Positions 26,251 through 35,772 of a stretch of DNA of 64,000 nucleotides are shown here, piece by piece. The notes beneath the pieces are model-generated. The model was given only the letters and a program-made list of their open reading frames with translations. It made no database searches and had not been told where the DNA came from. The position numbers and the translations under genes were made by a program. Position 1 is the first letter of the stretch. Each line of letters starts with the position of its first letter. Origin of the DNA: Polynucleobacter sp. UK-Kesae-W10 (GTDB lineage: Bacteria; Pseudomonadota; Gammaproteobacteria; Burkholderiales; Burkholderiaceae); the NCBI RefSeq assembly GCF_018881575.1, contig NZ_JACVQB010000001.1, forward strand, positions 668,986 through 732,985, given 5' to 3'.

Positions 26251-28404
26251 ATGATAGCCGAGATGCCCCCTAAGTTACCTAAAAACGCTCCAAAAATTGA
26301 AGTAAAAGAGGCTGAGAAAAAACCCGCTGCCGATCCTTTGGGTGAGGCTGGTCACGACTTGGATCCGGCCAAGTTTGTGAGCTTTCCAGACTCCCCCTAC
26401 CAGCTTTATCAGCCTTTTCCGCCTGCTGGCGACCAGCCGGCTGCGATTGATGCCCTAGCGGAGGGGGTGGAGGACGGCTTGACCTTCCAGACTCTGTTGG
26501 GGGTAACGGGCTCTGGTAAGACCTTTACGATGGCTAATGTGATCGCCAGAACCGGGCGTCCAGCCATCATATTTGCCCCAAATAAGACCCTGGCTGCCCA
26601 GCTTTATAGTGAATTTAGGGAATTTTTCCCAAAAAATGCCGTCGAGTACTTCGTGAGTTACTACGACTACTACCAGCCAGAGGCTTATGTTCCTCAGCGG
26701 GATCTCTTTATTGAAAAAGACTCCTCCATTAATGAGCACATCGAGCAGATGCGTTTGTCGGCAACCAAGAGTTTGTTAGAGCGTCGCGACGTCATTATTG
26801 TGGCAACTGTTTCTGCAATTTACGGCATTGGTAATCCAGGTGATTATCACAGCATGGTCATGACATTGCGTCCTGGTGACAAGATGAGTCAGCGCGATAT
26901 CTTGATGCGTTTAATTGCGATGCAATATGACCGTAACGAAACTGATTTTAAGCGCGGTGTATTTCGCGTGCGTGGCGACACGATTGATATATTCCCAGCC
27001 GAACATAATGAATTAGCAGTACGTGTTGAATTGTTTGATGACGTGGTGGAGAGTTTGCAATTCTTTGATCCGCTTACTGGCAAGATTCGTCAAAAGATTC
27101 CGCGCTTTACGGTTTATCCAAGTTCGCACTATGTTACGCCGCGTGAAACAGTTCTGAAAGCGATTGAAACCATTAAAGAAGAATTGCGGACCCGTTTGGA
27201 TGAGTTCGTAAAAGATGGTAAGTTAGTTGAGGCACAACGCTTAGAGCAGCGCACCCGTTTCGATTTGGAAATGCTCAATGAGCTGGGTTTTTGCAAGGGC
27301 ATTGAAAATTACTCCCGCCATCTCTCAGGCGCTGCTCCAGGCGAGGCACCGCCTACGCTAGTGGACTATTTACCCAATGATGCATTGATGTTCTTAGATG
27401 AGAGTCATGTACTGATTGGCCAGCTCAATGCAATGTACAACGGTGATAAATCTCGTAAACATACTTTGGTGGAATTTGGTTTCCGTTTGCCTTCGGCGAT
27501 GGATAACCGCCCGCTCAAGTTTACCGAGTTTGAAACCAAAATGCGTCAAACCATTTTTGTTTCAGCAACACCGGCTGATTATGAGAAAGAGCATCAAGGT
27601 CAAGTGGTCGAGCAAGTAGCTAGACCAACGGGATTGGTTGACCCGCAAATTGAAGTATTACCTGCAAGCACTCAAGTGGATGATTTGCTCAGTCAAATTT
27701 ATGAGCGTGTCAAAGTAGGGGAGCGGGTTTTAGTAACGGTGCTCACTAAGCGTATGGCCGAGCAGTTAACTGACTATCTTTCTGACAACGGTGTGAAGGT
27801 ACGTTACGTTCACTCGGATATTGATACGGTAGAGCGCGTCGAAATTTTGCGTGACTTGCGTTTGGGTGTGTTTGATGTATTGGTGGGTATCAACTTATTG
27901 CGTGAGGGCTTAGATATTCCGGAAGTCTCTTTGGTTGCTATTTTGGATGCTGACAAAGAGGGCTTCTTGCGTTCTGAGCGCTCATTGATTCAGACAATTG
28001 GCCGGGCAGCGCGTAACGTGCGCGGTAAAGCGATTTTGTACGCGGATAAGATCACTGACTCCATGCGAAGGGCAATGGGAGAGACGGAAAGACGCCGTAC
28101 CAAGCAAATTGCCTTTAATAAAGAACATGGGATTGAGCCAAAAGGGGTTCAAAAGCGGATCAAGGACATTATTGATGGCGTTTATGACGTCAAAGAGAAG
28201 CGTCAGGAAATGCAAGTCGAGCAGGAGCGGGCTCGCTATGAGGATATGGGTGAGAAGGATCTGGCTGCTGAAATCAAGCGTTTAGAGAAGCAAATGAATG
28301 CTGAGGCCAAAAATCTCGAGTTTGAGAAGGCTGCTAGCACCCGAGATCGACTGACTAAGGTCAAAGAAATGGCCTTTGGAGCCAGGTCCAGGGACTCTGT
28401 CTAG
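26251..28404 (+). CDS. uvrB: Excinuclease ABC subunit B
   Basis: UvrB is the damage-verification helicase-like subunit of nucleotide excision repair. The 717-residue protein has Walker [16 protein letters not shown], the beta-hairpin [12 protein letters not shown] that inserts into DNA, DEXX-type [13 protein letters not shown], motif [14 protein letters not shown], and the C-terminal UVR domain ([26 protein letters not shown] region) that binds UvrC. The roughly 45-residue N-terminal extension, rich in Lys, Glu and Pro before [18 protein letters not shown] sequence, is longer than in E. coli; a second ATG at 26263 is possible. It is flanked by palindromes and no clear LexA box. Confidence 0.98.
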   Translation: MIAEMPPKLPKNAPKIEVKEAEKKPAADPLGEAGHDLDPAKFVSFPDSPYQLYQPFPPAGDQPAAIDALAEGVEDGLTFQTLLGVTGSGKTFTMANVIARTGRPAIIFAPNKTLAAQLYSEFREFFPKNAVEYFVSYYDYYQPEAYVPQRDLFIEKDSSINEHIEQMRLSATKSLLERRDVIIVATVSAIYGIGNPGDYHSMVMTLRPGDKMSQRDILMRLIAMQYDRNETDFKRGVFRVRGDTIDIFPAEHNELAVRVELFDDVVESLQFFDPLTGKIRQKIPRFTVYPSSHYVTPRETVLKAIETIKEELRTRLDEFVKDGKLVEAQRLEQRTRFDLEMLNELGFCKGIENYSRHLSGAAPGEAPPTLVDYLPNDALMFLDESHVLIGQLNAMYNGDKSRKHTLVEFGFRLPSAMDNRPLKFTEFETKMRQTIFVSATPADYEKEHQGQVVEQVARPTGLVDPQIEVLPASTQVDDLLSQIYERVKVGERVLVTVLTKRMAEQLTDYLSDNGVKVRYVHSDIDTVERVEILRDLRLGVFDVLVGINLLREGLDIPEVSLVAILDADKEGFLRSERSLIQTIGRAARNVRGKAILYADKITDSMRRAMGETERRRTKQIAFNKEHGIEPKGVQKRIKDIIDGVYDVKEKRQEMQVEQERARYEDMGEKDLAAEIKRLEKQMNAEAKNLEFEKAASTRDRLTKVKEMAFGARSRDSV

Positions 28405-28479
28405 GCTTGTCCCGCTAATTCCTCGCTTCAAGAGGGGATTTTTGGGATAATTCCCGAGCAGTTTGCTGGGTCTTATGGT

Positions 28480-28504
28480 AAAGTTGAGTGGAATGGTCGG
28501 GTAT
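28480..28504 (+). promoter_or_regulatory. IscR-type binding site / isc promoter region
   Basis: The 25-base window agrees with the E. coli type-1 IscR consensus (ATASYYGAC..AGTCRRSTAT pattern) at 21 of 25 positions by my count; the mismatches are positions 2, 9, 12 and 16. The right half GGTCGGGTAT is nearly perfect. It ends 50 bases before the iscR start, where autorepression by [2Fe-2S]-IscR is known to act in E. coli. Confidence 0.75.
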
Positions 28505-28554
28505 TACCCTTCCGATCATTAGCTGTCCATAACAATCCATTACCAAGGTGACAT

Positions 28555-29124
28555 ATGAGACTTACAACCAAAGGTCGTTTTGCAGTAACCGCAATGATTG
28601 ATTTAGCCCTGCGTGAAGCGCATGGCCCTGTAACTTTGGCCGGAATTAGCCAAAGACAGAAGATTTCCCTCTCCTACCTCGAGCAGTTGTTCGGCAAGTT
28701 ACGCCGTTTCAATATCGTGGAGAGTACTCGCGGTCCTGGAGGTGGTTACACACTAGCCCGTCCATCCACTGAAGTGAGTGTTGCTGACATTATTGTGGCC
28801 GTTGACGAGCCATTAGATGCTACTCAGTGTGGCGGTAAAGGCAACTGTCACACCGAGGAAGAAGGTCATGGCCGTTGCATGACTCACGATCTCTGGAGCA
28901 ATCTCAATTCCAAAATGGTTGAGTACCTGAGCTCGGTAAGTCTGAAGGATTTAGTTCAGCAGCAAGAAGGGCGCGGTATTGTGATTCAAGATATGCGCCA
29001 GAAAAAAATCAAGGTTGAAAGTGTGAAGGCGGATAAACCAGCTCCAGCACTGTCAGCAAAAAAAGAAGTTGCCCCCAAAGCACCATTAGTCAATTCCGTA
29101 TTTAATTTGGCGCGACAAAGTTAA
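28555..29124 (+). CDS. iscR: Iron-sulfur cluster regulator IscR
   Basis: IscR is the Rrf2-family repressor of isc genes, active as DNA binder with a [2Fe-2S] cluster. The winged helix (about residues 1-80, MRLTTKGRFAVTAMIDLAL and ISLSYLEQLFGKLR) is typical. Cluster ligands are Cys92, Cys98, Cys108 and His111. The gap between the second and third Cys is 9 residues, four more than in E. coli IscR. The last 40 residues are Lys/Ala/Pro-rich and also longer than in E. coli. It heads the isc operon, and an IscR-type box lies 50 bases upstream. Confidence 0.96.
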   Translation: MRLTTKGRFAVTAMIDLALREAHGPVTLAGISQRQKISLSYLEQLFGKLRRFNIVESTRGPGGGYTLARPSTEVSVADIIVAVDEPLDATQCGGKGNCHTEEEGHGRCMTHDLWSNLNSKMVEYLSSVSLKDLVQQQEGRGIVIQDMRQKKIKVESVKADKPAPALSAKKEVAPKAPLVNSVFNLARQS

Positions 29125-29152
29125 TAACGTATTACTTACCTGTAAATAAACC

Positions 29153-30412
29153 ATGAACGCACCACAAGACCTTCCACAACAACCGGTTCCGATGTTTAGC
29201 CCTAAACACTTCCCGGTGTATATGGATTATTCGGCTACAACACCGATCGATCCTCGTGTGGTCGACAAAATGCTCCCTTACCTACGTGAGCAGTTTGGTA
29301 ATGCCGCTTCCCGTAGCCATGCCTATGGCTGGGCCGCAGAAGAGGCTGTGGAGTGGGCGCGTTCAGAAGTTGCGCAGTTGGTGCATGCCGACCCAAGAGA
29401 AATCGTATTTACTAGTGGCGCCACCGAGAGTATTAACTTGGCGCTTAAAGGTGCTGCGCATTTTTATAAAGAGCGTGGCAATCACATCATTACCGTAAAG
29501 ACTGAACACAAAGCCACCTTAGATACTTGCCGCGAATTAGAACGCGAAGGTTTTGAAGTTACCTACTTAGATGTATTGCCAAACGGCTTGATTGATTTTG
29601 CGCAATTAGAAACAGCAATGAAGCCTGGCACGATCTTGGCATCAGTTATGTATGTCAATAACGAGATCGGTGTCGTGCAAGATATTCCTGCGATTGGTGA
29701 GTTGTGCCGTTCACGTGGTGTGATTTTCCATGTGGATGCAGCGCAGGCTACCGGTAAAGTAGAAATTGATCTCGAGAAAATTAAAGTGGACCTGATGAGT
29801 TTTTCTGCTCATAAGACTTATGGTCCCAAAGGCATTGGCGCATTGTTTGTGCGTCGCAAGCCTCGCATTCGCATTGAAGCCCAGATTCATGGTGGCGGTC
29901 ATGAGCGCGGTATGCGTTCTGGCACTCTGGCGGTTCATCAAATTGTTGGTATGGGTGAGGCTTTCCGTATTGCCCGTATCGAGATGGTTGAAGAAAACAA
30001 GCGTATTCGTGCATTGCGCGATCGTTTACTGGCCGGCCTGAAAGATGTGGAAGAGGTTTATGTGAATGGTGACATGGAGAACCGTGTGCCACATAACCTA
30101 AACATCAGCTTTAACTATGTTGAAGGTGAATCTATGATGATGGCCTTGAAAGATTTGGCGATCTCTTCTGGTTCAGCGTGTACTTCTGCATCTTTAGAGC
30201 CATCTTATGTCTTGCGTGCCTTAGGTCGTAATGATGAATTGGCTCATAGTTCTATTCGTTTTACCTTGGGTCGCTTTACAACCGAAGAAGAAGTGGATTT
30301 CACGATCAAGTTAGTAAAAGAGAAGATTGCGAAGTTGCGTGAGCTCTCCCCATTATGGGAAATGTACAAGGACGGAATCGACTTGAGCACGATTCAGTGG
30401 GCTGCACACTAA
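29153..30412 (+). CDS. iscS: Cysteine desulfurase IscS
   Basis: IscS removes sulfur from cysteine as a persulfide and hands it to IscU and other acceptors. The 419-residue protein has the PLP lysine in [15 protein letters not shown] and the mobile catalytic Cys loop [21 protein letters not shown]. Compared with the E. coli protein it has about 18 extra residues at the N terminus before [16 protein letters not shown]. It is 28 bases after iscR and followed by iscU. Confidence 0.98.
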   Translation: MNAPQDLPQQPVPMFSPKHFPVYMDYSATTPIDPRVVDKMLPYLREQFGNAASRSHAYGWAAEEAVEWARSEVAQLVHADPREIVFTSGATESINLALKGAAHFYKERGNHIITVKTEHKATLDTCRELEREGFEVTYLDVLPNGLIDFAQLETAMKPGTILASVMYVNNEIGVVQDIPAIGELCRSRGVIFHVDAAQATGKVEIDLEKIKVDLMSFSAHKTYGPKGIGALFVRRKPRIRIEAQIHGGGHERGMRSGTLAVHQIVGMGEAFRIARIEMVEENKRIRALRDRLLAGLKDVEEVYVNGDMENRVPHNLNISFNYVEGESMMMALKDLAISSGSACTSASLEPSYVLRALGRNDELAHSSIRFTLGRFTTEEEVDFTIKLVKEKIAKLRELSPLWEMYKDGIDLSTIQWAAH

Positions 30413-30447
30413 TCGAAATATAGAAAAGAAATTAAAGAGGAAATACC

Positions 30448-30834
30448 ATGGCATATAGCGAAAAGGTCATTGACCACTATGAAAATCCCCGCAACGTTGG
30501 CTCCTTTGAAAAGGGTGACAACAGCGTAGGTACTGGAATGGTTGGCGCACCAGCTTGTGGCGACGTGATGAAGTTGCAAATTCGTGTGAACGATCAAGGC
30601 GTAATTGAGGATGCTAAGTTCAAGACCTATGGCTGCGGTTCTGCCATTGCCTCTTCTTCATTGGTCACTGAGTGGGTTAAAGGTAAAACCTTGGATCAAG
30701 CGCTCGAGATCAAGAACTCCTTGATTGCTGAAGAGTTGGCATTGCCGCCAGTAAAAATTCACTGCTCTATCTTGGCAGAAGATGCGATTAAAGCAGCGGT
30801 TGCTGACTACAAAGAAAAGCACCCAGCGAAATAA
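30448..30834 (+). CDS. iscU: Iron-sulfur cluster scaffold IscU
   Basis: IscU is the scaffold on which new [2Fe-2S] clusters form. The three ligand cysteines are in APACGDVMK, TYGCGSAIASSSL and KIHCSILAEDAIKAA, with the conserved Asp after the first Cys, and the HscA-recognition segment LPPVK precedes the third Cys. 128 residues, the usual length. The spacing (35 bases after iscS, 16 before iscA) fits one transcript. Confidence 0.98.
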   Translation: MAYSEKVIDHYENPRNVGSFEKGDNSVGTGMVGAPACGDVMKLQIRVNDQGVIEDAKFKTYGCGSAIASSSLVTEWVKGKTLDQALEIKNSLIAEELALPPVKIHCSILAEDAIKAAVADYKEKHPAK

Positions 30835-30850
30835 GTGAACTGAGAAAATC

Positions 30851-31174
30851 ATGGCAATCACCTTAACTGATAAAGCTGCAAAGCACGTTAACCGCAATCT
30901 CGAGAAGCGCGGCAAAGGTTGCGGCTTGCGCTTGGGCGTTCGGACCACCGGTTGTTCTGGATTGGCGTATCAGTTGGAATATGTAGATGAGCCAGCGCCT
31001 GAAGATCAAGTATTTGAGTCGAATGGTGTGAAGGTGTTTATTGATCCAAAGAGCTTGGCTTATTTGGATGGAACGGAATTGGATTTCGTGCGTGAGGGTT
31101 TGAACGAGGGATTTAAGTTTCAAAATCCAAACGTAAAAGATGAGTGTGGTTGTGGCGAATCTTTCCGCGTCTGA
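30851..31174 (+). CDS. iscA: Iron-sulfur assembly protein IscA
   Basis: A-type carrier that passes iron or clusters to target proteins. The 107-residue sequence has the three conserved cysteines: [12 protein letters not shown] and the C-terminal DECGCGESF. Its end overlaps the start of hscB. Confidence 0.97.
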   Translation: MAITLTDKAAKHVNRNLEKRGKGCGLRLGVRTTGCSGLAYQLEYVDEPAPEDQVFESNGVKVFIDPKSLAYLDGTELDFVREGLNEGFKFQNPNVKDECGCGESFRV

Positions 31175-31679
31175 CGATTACTTTCGCTTCTTTGGTTTAA
31201 ATCAGCAATTCAAAATCGATTTGCCTGCGCTAGATCAGGCCTACCTGGCGATTCAGAAGGAAGTGCACCCAGATCGCCATGCTCGCGGCAGTGAAACAGA
31301 GCAGCGCCTTGCAATGCAAATGGCAACCTTAGCTAATACAGCCTTTCAAACGCTCAAAAACCCCATTCAACGCGGCCTATATCTCTGCAAGCTCCATGGC
31401 GTTGACGCTAAATTAGAAACCAATACTGCAATGCCTACTGCTTTTTTGATGAAGCAGATGGAGTGGCGTGAAAACCTGGATGAGCAAGCAGAAGATTTAC
31501 CAGCGCTTGAAGCCATGATGGAAGAAGTTGAGCAATCAAAGGCTGATACGCTTGCTGAAATTACCCAAGCGATTGATGGCGCGAAAAATTATCAACGCGC
31601 TGCAGAATTGTTACGAGGCCTTCTCTTTATTGACAAGTTCGCGCTTGAGTTAGATGACACGATCGCAGCTTTAATTTAG
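31140..31679 (+). CDS. hscB: Co-chaperone HscB
   Basis: HscB is the J-domain protein that delivers IscU to HscA. The J domain (about residues 12-85) contains the required HPD in KEVHPDRHA, followed by a helical IscU-binding C-terminal domain ([14 protein letters not shown] and a [13 protein letters not shown] segment). The ATG at 31140 lies within the last 35 bases of iscA; GTG codons at 31146 and 31152 are alternatives. No separate ribosome site is visible, which fits translational coupling to iscA. Confidence 0.93.
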   Translation: MSVVVANLSASDDYFRFFGLNQQFKIDLPALDQAYLAIQKEVHPDRHARGSETEQRLAMQMATLANTAFQTLKNPIQRGLYLCKLHGVDAKLETNTAMPTAFLMKQMEWRENLDEQAEDLPALEAMMEEVEQSKADTLAEITQAIDGAKNYQRAAELLRGLLFIDKFALELDDTIAALI

Positions 31680-31704
31680 TCCTACTCAATTACACTCTAC
31701 ATAT

Positions 31705-33570
31705 ATGGCCTTATTACAAATCTCTGAACCTGGCAAATCGCTTGCGCCTCACCAGCGCCGCATTGCTGTAGGCATTGATTTGGGCACAACAAATTCTTTG
31801 GTGGCGATCGTGAAAGATGCGCTGCCCAAAGTTCTCCCTGATGAGCAGGGTCGCGAGCTATTGCCCTCAGTAGTGCGTTACTTGCCAAATGGCCGCACCC
31901 AAGCTGGATTTGAGGCCCTTGAGAGCGTAGTACTTGATCCAAAGAATACGATCGTTTCAGTAAAGCGCTTCATGGGTCGGGGTCTGAACGACGTGGAGCA
32001 TATTGAAAGCGCTCCTTACGATTTCGTAGATCAGCCCGGTATGTTAAAGCTCCGCACCGTGGCTGGTGATAAGAGTCCGATTGAAGTGTCTGCAGAAATC
32101 CTGGCGCGCTTGCGTCAATTGGCTGAAGACTCCGTCAATGATGACATTGTCGGTGCAGTGATTACTGTTCCTGCCTATTTTGACGATGCGCAGCGTCAAG
32201 CAACTAAAGATGCGGCTAAGTTAGCCGGCATTGAAGTGCTACGTTTACTTAACGAACCAACCGCTGCCGCGATTGCTTACGGCTTAGACAATGCATCTGA
32301 AGGTACCTATGCAGTCTATGATCTAGGTGGCGGTACATTTGATATCTCGATATTGCGCATGAGTAGGGGTGTATTTGAAGTACTCTCTACAGGCGGTGAC
32401 TCTGCACTGGGTGGTGATGACTTTGATCATCGCTTGTATTGTTGGGTGATTGAGCAAGCGAAGCTGCCCCCCTTATCAATTCATGATCACCGCACATTAC
32501 TTCAGGCTTGTAAGCACGCAAAAGAACAGCTCAGCCATAATCCCTTGGCACGCGTCCATGAAACGCTCTCAGATGGCACAGTAGTGAATGTGGGTGTAAG
32601 TCAGGCCCAGTTCTTTGAGATTACTCAAAACCTAGTGGCCAAGACCTTAACATCTTGTAAAAAAGCGCTGCGCGATGCAGGCTTAAAGGCAGAAGATATC
32701 AAGGGTGTTGTGATGGTGGGCGGTTCAACCCGCGTGCCTAATGTTCAACGCGCAGTGGGCGAGCTATTTGGCACTCAACCTTTAAACAATCTTAATCCTG
32801 ACCAAGTGGTTGCACTTGGTGCAGCAATGCAGGCTGACTTATTAGCCGGTAATCAGAGTAAAGATGATGAGTGGCTCCTCTTGGATGTCATTCCACTTTC
32901 CCTGGGCATTGAAACCATGGGCGGTTTGGTGGAGAAAATTATTCCACGCAATACCCCAATTCCGGTTGCTAGAGCACAAGACTTCACTACTTTTAAAGAT
33001 GGTCAAACTGCGTTGGCAGTCCAAGTGGTGCAGGGCGAGCGTGAGTTGGCGCAAGACTGTCGATCCTTAGGCCGTTTTGAATTGCGTGGCATTCCTGCAA
33101 TGGCTGCTGGTGCTGCGCGCATTCGGGTGACTTTCCAGGTCGATGCTGACGGCTTATTGTCTGTAAGTGCCACAGAGCAAGGGTCCGGCGTTCAGGCGTC
33201 AATTGATATCAAGCCTTCTTACGGCTTAACGGATGCGGAAATTACGCGGATGTTGCAAGATGGTTTCTCTTCAGCCAAGGAAGACTTGCTTTCAAGATCT
33301 CTGCGTGAAGAGCAAGTCAATGCCCAGCGTTTGTTAGACGCCGTCCAAACTGCGCTTAACAGTGACCGTAACCTTCTAAATACAGAAGAGCAGGCTGCGA
33401 TTGATCACGAGATGGCGGTGCTACAAAAGATTTTGAATGAAGAAATCGATAGCGCAGTTGTCCGTAAAGCCGTAGATCACGCCGCAAAAGCAACTGACGA
33501 GTTTGCCCAGAAGCGTATGAACGCAAGTATTCAGAAGGCCTTATCTGGTAAGAATGTAGCCGAGATCTAA
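31705..33570 (+). CDS. hscA: Hsp70-type chaperone HscA
   Basis: HscA is the specialised Hsp70 that releases clusters from IscU. The 621 residues show the ATPase phosphate-binding signatures [26 protein letters not shown] and [15 protein letters not shown], then the peptide-binding domain with [16 protein letters not shown] and the lid region rich in Ala, Gln and Glu. It follows hscB by 25 bases and precedes fdx. Confidence 0.97.
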   Translation: MALLQISEPGKSLAPHQRRIAVGIDLGTTNSLVAIVKDALPKVLPDEQGRELLPSVVRYLPNGRTQAGFEALESVVLDPKNTIVSVKRFMGRGLNDVEHIESAPYDFVDQPGMLKLRTVAGDKSPIEVSAEILARLRQLAEDSVNDDIVGAVITVPAYFDDAQRQATKDAAKLAGIEVLRLLNEPTAAAIAYGLDNASEGTYAVYDLGGGTFDISILRMSRGVFEVLSTGGDSALGGDDFDHRLYCWVIEQAKLPPLSIHDHRTLLQACKHAKEQLSHNPLARVHETLSDGTVVNVGVSQAQFFEITQNLVAKTLTSCKKALRDAGLKAEDIKGVVMVGGSTRVPNVQRAVGELFGTQPLNNLNPDQVVALGAAMQADLLAGNQSKDDEWLLLDVIPLSLGIETMGGLVEKIIPRNTPIPVARAQDFTTFKDGQTALAVQVVQGERELAQDCRSLGRFELRGIPAMAAGAARIRVTFQVDADGLLSVSATEQGSGVQASIDIKPSYGLTDAEITRMLQDGFSSAKEDLLSRSLREEQVNAQRLLDAVQTALNSDRNLLNTEEQAAIDHEMAVLQKILNEEIDSAVVRKAVDHAAKATDEFAQKRMNASIQKALSGKNVAEI

Positions 33571-33602
33571 AAGTATCAAAACATTAAAAATAGAAAAGTA
33601 CT

Positions 33603-33941
33603 ATGACCCAAATTGTTGTTCTTCCCCATAGCGAATATTGCCCTGAAGGTGCAGTGGTTGAAGCTGCACCTGGTACTTCAATTTGTGAGGCCTTGCTTGA
33701 GCATGACATTCCCATTGAGCATGCTTGCGATATGGTTTGTGCCTGTACTACCTGTCACGTGATCGTGAAAGAGGGTTATCAGAGTCTCAATCCTCCAGAT
33801 GAAAATGAGGAAGATATGCTCGATCGTGCCTGGGGTCTCAATCCACAATCCCGTTTATCTTGCCAAGCGATTGTGGCTAAGCAAGATTTGGTCATTGAAA
33901 TACCCAAGTACTCTATTAATCACGCCAAAGAAGGCCATTAA
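33603..33941 (+). CDS. fdx: ISC-type [2Fe-2S] ferredoxin
   Basis: This 112-residue adrenodoxin-like ferredoxin supplies electrons for cluster assembly. The ligands are in EHACDMVCACTTCHVIV (C-x5-C-x2-C pattern) and the fourth Cys in RLSCQAIV. The acidic stretch ENEEDMLDRAWGL is typical of the ISC type. It closes the operon; no iscX gene follows. A strong terminator lies 130 bases downstream. Confidence 0.97.
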   Translation: MTQIVVLPHSEYCPEGAVVEAAPGTSICEALLEHDIPIEHACDMVCACTTCHVIVKEGYQSLNPPDENEEDMLDRAWGLNPQSRLSCQAIVAKQDLVIEIPKYSINHAKEGH

Positions 33942-34068
33942 TTGCACTAGATTGGTGCACTAAGCTCAAATCAATGCACTGAGTCAAAAAGCTAGAGCTA
34001 CAGAGCGCTAATATGAAGTTGTTCATTCTGTAGTTTGTTTTATGTAGTCCCTCCATAGATTTCCTTTT

Positions 34069-34090
34069 AAGCCACCCTGCGGGGTGGCTT
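34069..34090. terminator. Rho-independent terminator after the isc operon
   Basis: A 9-bp stem (AAGCCACCC / GGGTGGCTT) with TGCG loop and T-run. The core is identical to that of the terminator at 4833. The 130 bases between fdx and this hairpin hold three TGCACT repeats (33943, 33956, 33975) but no gene. Confidence 0.88.
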
Positions 34091-34181
34091 TTACTTTCCA
34101 GGAGGGTTTTTACTCATATAGAGTTTGCTAAATAAGGCTATTCTCAAGGTTGTTGAAAAATTTATTCTGGAGGAGACATCC

Positions 34182-35402
34182 ATGAATTCGGAGAACTTTA
34201 CCAATAGACGTAAGGTCATTACAGCAGCCCTAGCAGGCGGAGCGAGCTCAATACTCCCCGCATGGGCAATGGGTGCAGGCAATACGAATTTACCAATTGC
34301 CTATGGTGAGCGAGAGCTAATAGCATTTCCTGAGAAGAAGCCAATGATCGTATTGACTTCTCGACCACCACAATTAGAAACCCCATTCCAGTATTACGAC
34401 AACCACGTCATTACCCCTAATGATGAATTCTTTGTGCGCTATCACATGGCGGGAATCCCGACTTCTATCGATCCTGCTACCTATAAGCTAAAAGTGGGTG
34501 GGAATGTTGAAAAGCCATTAGAAATTTCTTTGGAGTCCCTGCGGAAAAATTTTCCATCCCAACGCATTGTTGCAGTCAATCAATGCTCAGGAAATAGTCG
34601 TGGATTATTTGAGCCTCGCGTCAACGGGGGTCAACTAGGTAATGGGGCTATGGGTAATGCAGCGTGGGTTGGTGTGTCGCTTAAAGATATCTTGAAAGCT
34701 GCAAATCCTGGTCGTGGTGCAAAGCAAGTCACCTTTAACGGCCTAGATCAACCAGTTCTGCCAAGTGATTCTGATTTTGTGAAGGGGCTTGATATCGACC
34801 ATGCCATGGATGGCAATGTGATGGTTGCTTATCAGATGAATGGAGCAGATATTCCATTTTTGAATGGTTACCCAATTAAATTAATTGTTCCTGGTTATTA
34901 TGGTACCTACTGGGTAAAACATTTAAGTGAAATCAATGTTGTCGACCAAACGTACAACGGCTATTGGATGAATCCTGCCTATCGTATTCCGGACAATGAT
35001 TGCAATTGCGTGGATCCGGGAACGGCGCCATCTAAAACTATTCCAATTAATCAGTTCACTATTCGTTCATTCATTACGAATTTCACTGACGCTAGCGTTG
35101 TCAATGTAGGTAAATCAATACAAGCGCGTGGCATTGCTTTTGATGCAGGTTATGGCATCAAGAAAGTGCTGTTCTCGCAAGATGATGGGCAAAATTGGGT
35201 TGAGGCAAGGCTAGGGCAAGATCTTGGTCGCTTCTCATTTAGAGAGTGGCGCGTAGAATTTACGCCAAAACAAAAAGGCACTTTAGATCTTAGAGTGAGG
35301 GCCTTCAATCATGCCGGTCAAGTGCAGCCTATGACAGCAAAATGGATGCCCGCCGGTTATATGCGTAATGTCGTTGAGACTGTCAAAGTGACTGCGGTTT
35401 AA
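34182..35402 (+). CDS. sorA: Sulfite dehydrogenase molybdopterin subunit (SorA-like)
   Basis: A periplasmic sulfite-oxidase-family enzyme that oxidises sulfite to sulfate with Moco. I chose the ATG at 34182 because it follows GGAGGAGA and gives a twin-arginine signal (NRRKVITAALAGG), needed to export a folded Moco protein. The Mo-ligating cysteine is Cys135 in VNQCSGNSRG, and GYYGTYWVKHLSEINVV is typical of the oxidoreductase domain; a dimerisation domain follows (about 290-405). It is paired with a c-type cytochrome gene 10 bases downstream, as in the SorAB enzyme of Starkeya. Moco could come from the moeA/moaDE products. Confidence 0.88.
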   Translation: MNSENFTNRRKVITAALAGGASSILPAWAMGAGNTNLPIAYGERELIAFPEKKPMIVLTSRPPQLETPFQYYDNHVITPNDEFFVRYHMAGIPTSIDPATYKLKVGGNVEKPLEISLESLRKNFPSQRIVAVNQCSGNSRGLFEPRVNGGQLGNGAMGNAAWVGVSLKDILKAANPGRGAKQVTFNGLDQPVLPSDSDFVKGLDIDHAMDGNVMVAYQMNGADIPFLNGYPIKLIVPGYYGTYWVKHLSEINVVDQTYNGYWMNPAYRIPDNDCNCVDPGTAPSKTIPINQFTIRSFITNFTDASVVNVGKSIQARGIAFDAGYGIKKVLFSQDDGQNWVEARLGQDLGRFSFREWRVEFTPKQKGTLDLRVRAFNHAGQVQPMTAKWMPAGYMRNVVETVKVTAV

Positions 35403-35412
35403 GAGGAATCAT

Positions 35413-35724
35413 ATGAAAAAATTACTATTCCCTTTGGCAATTCTTGCAATGAGTTCTTTTGCGCAGGCTAAAACAATTGAGCTACCAGCCGATACTATTC
35501 AATGGCGTCCATCACCTTTGCCAGGATATCAACTAGCACTACAGAAGTGCACAACTTGTCATTCTGCTCACTATGCCGAATACCAGCCACCTAATACTGG
35601 AGTGGGGTATTGGAATACTCAAGTCTTAAGAATGAAAAATGTATTTAAGGCGCCCATTACTGATGAAGAAGTGCCTGTGATTGTTGAGTATCTCAATCAA
35701 ACTTATGGTGCCAATAGAAAGTAA
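35413..35724 (+). CDS. sorB: Sulfite dehydrogenase cytochrome c subunit (SorB-like)
   Basis: A 103-residue monohaem cytochrome c with a Sec signal peptide (MKKLLFPLAILAMSSFAQA) and haem motif CTTCH at residues 46-50. A later Met (LRMKNVF) could be the sixth ligand. It probably takes electrons from SorA and passes them to the respiratory chain. It ends at a terminator shared with the convergent cysN gene. Confidence 0.88.
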   Translation: MKKLLFPLAILAMSSFAQAKTIELPADTIQWRPSPLPGYQLALQKCTTCHSAHYAEYQPPNTGVGYWNTQVLRMKNVFKAPITDEEVPVIVEYLNQTYGANRK

Positions 35725-35743
35725 TGTCTTTCAAGAGAGCAAA

Positions 35744-35770
35744 AAAAAGCCACCGCTATGGTGGCTTTTT
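35744..35770. terminator. Bidirectional terminator between sorB and cysN
   Basis: An 11-bp stem (AAAAAGCCACC / GGTGGCTTTTT) with a 5-base loop, A-run before and T-run after. It ends two bases from the cysN stop and serves both converging operons. Confidence 0.92.
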
Positions 35771-35772
35771 AA

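Noticed and set aside
28405..28479. Possible terminator after uvrB (CCTC/GAGG hairpin and TTTTT)
   Set aside because: Only a 4-bp stem with a 7-base loop; could contribute but is too weak to list.
33943..33980. Three TGCACT direct repeats after fdx
   Set aside because: Irregular spacing (13 and 19 bases), no promoter or gene follows closely; too weak to claim a regulatory array.
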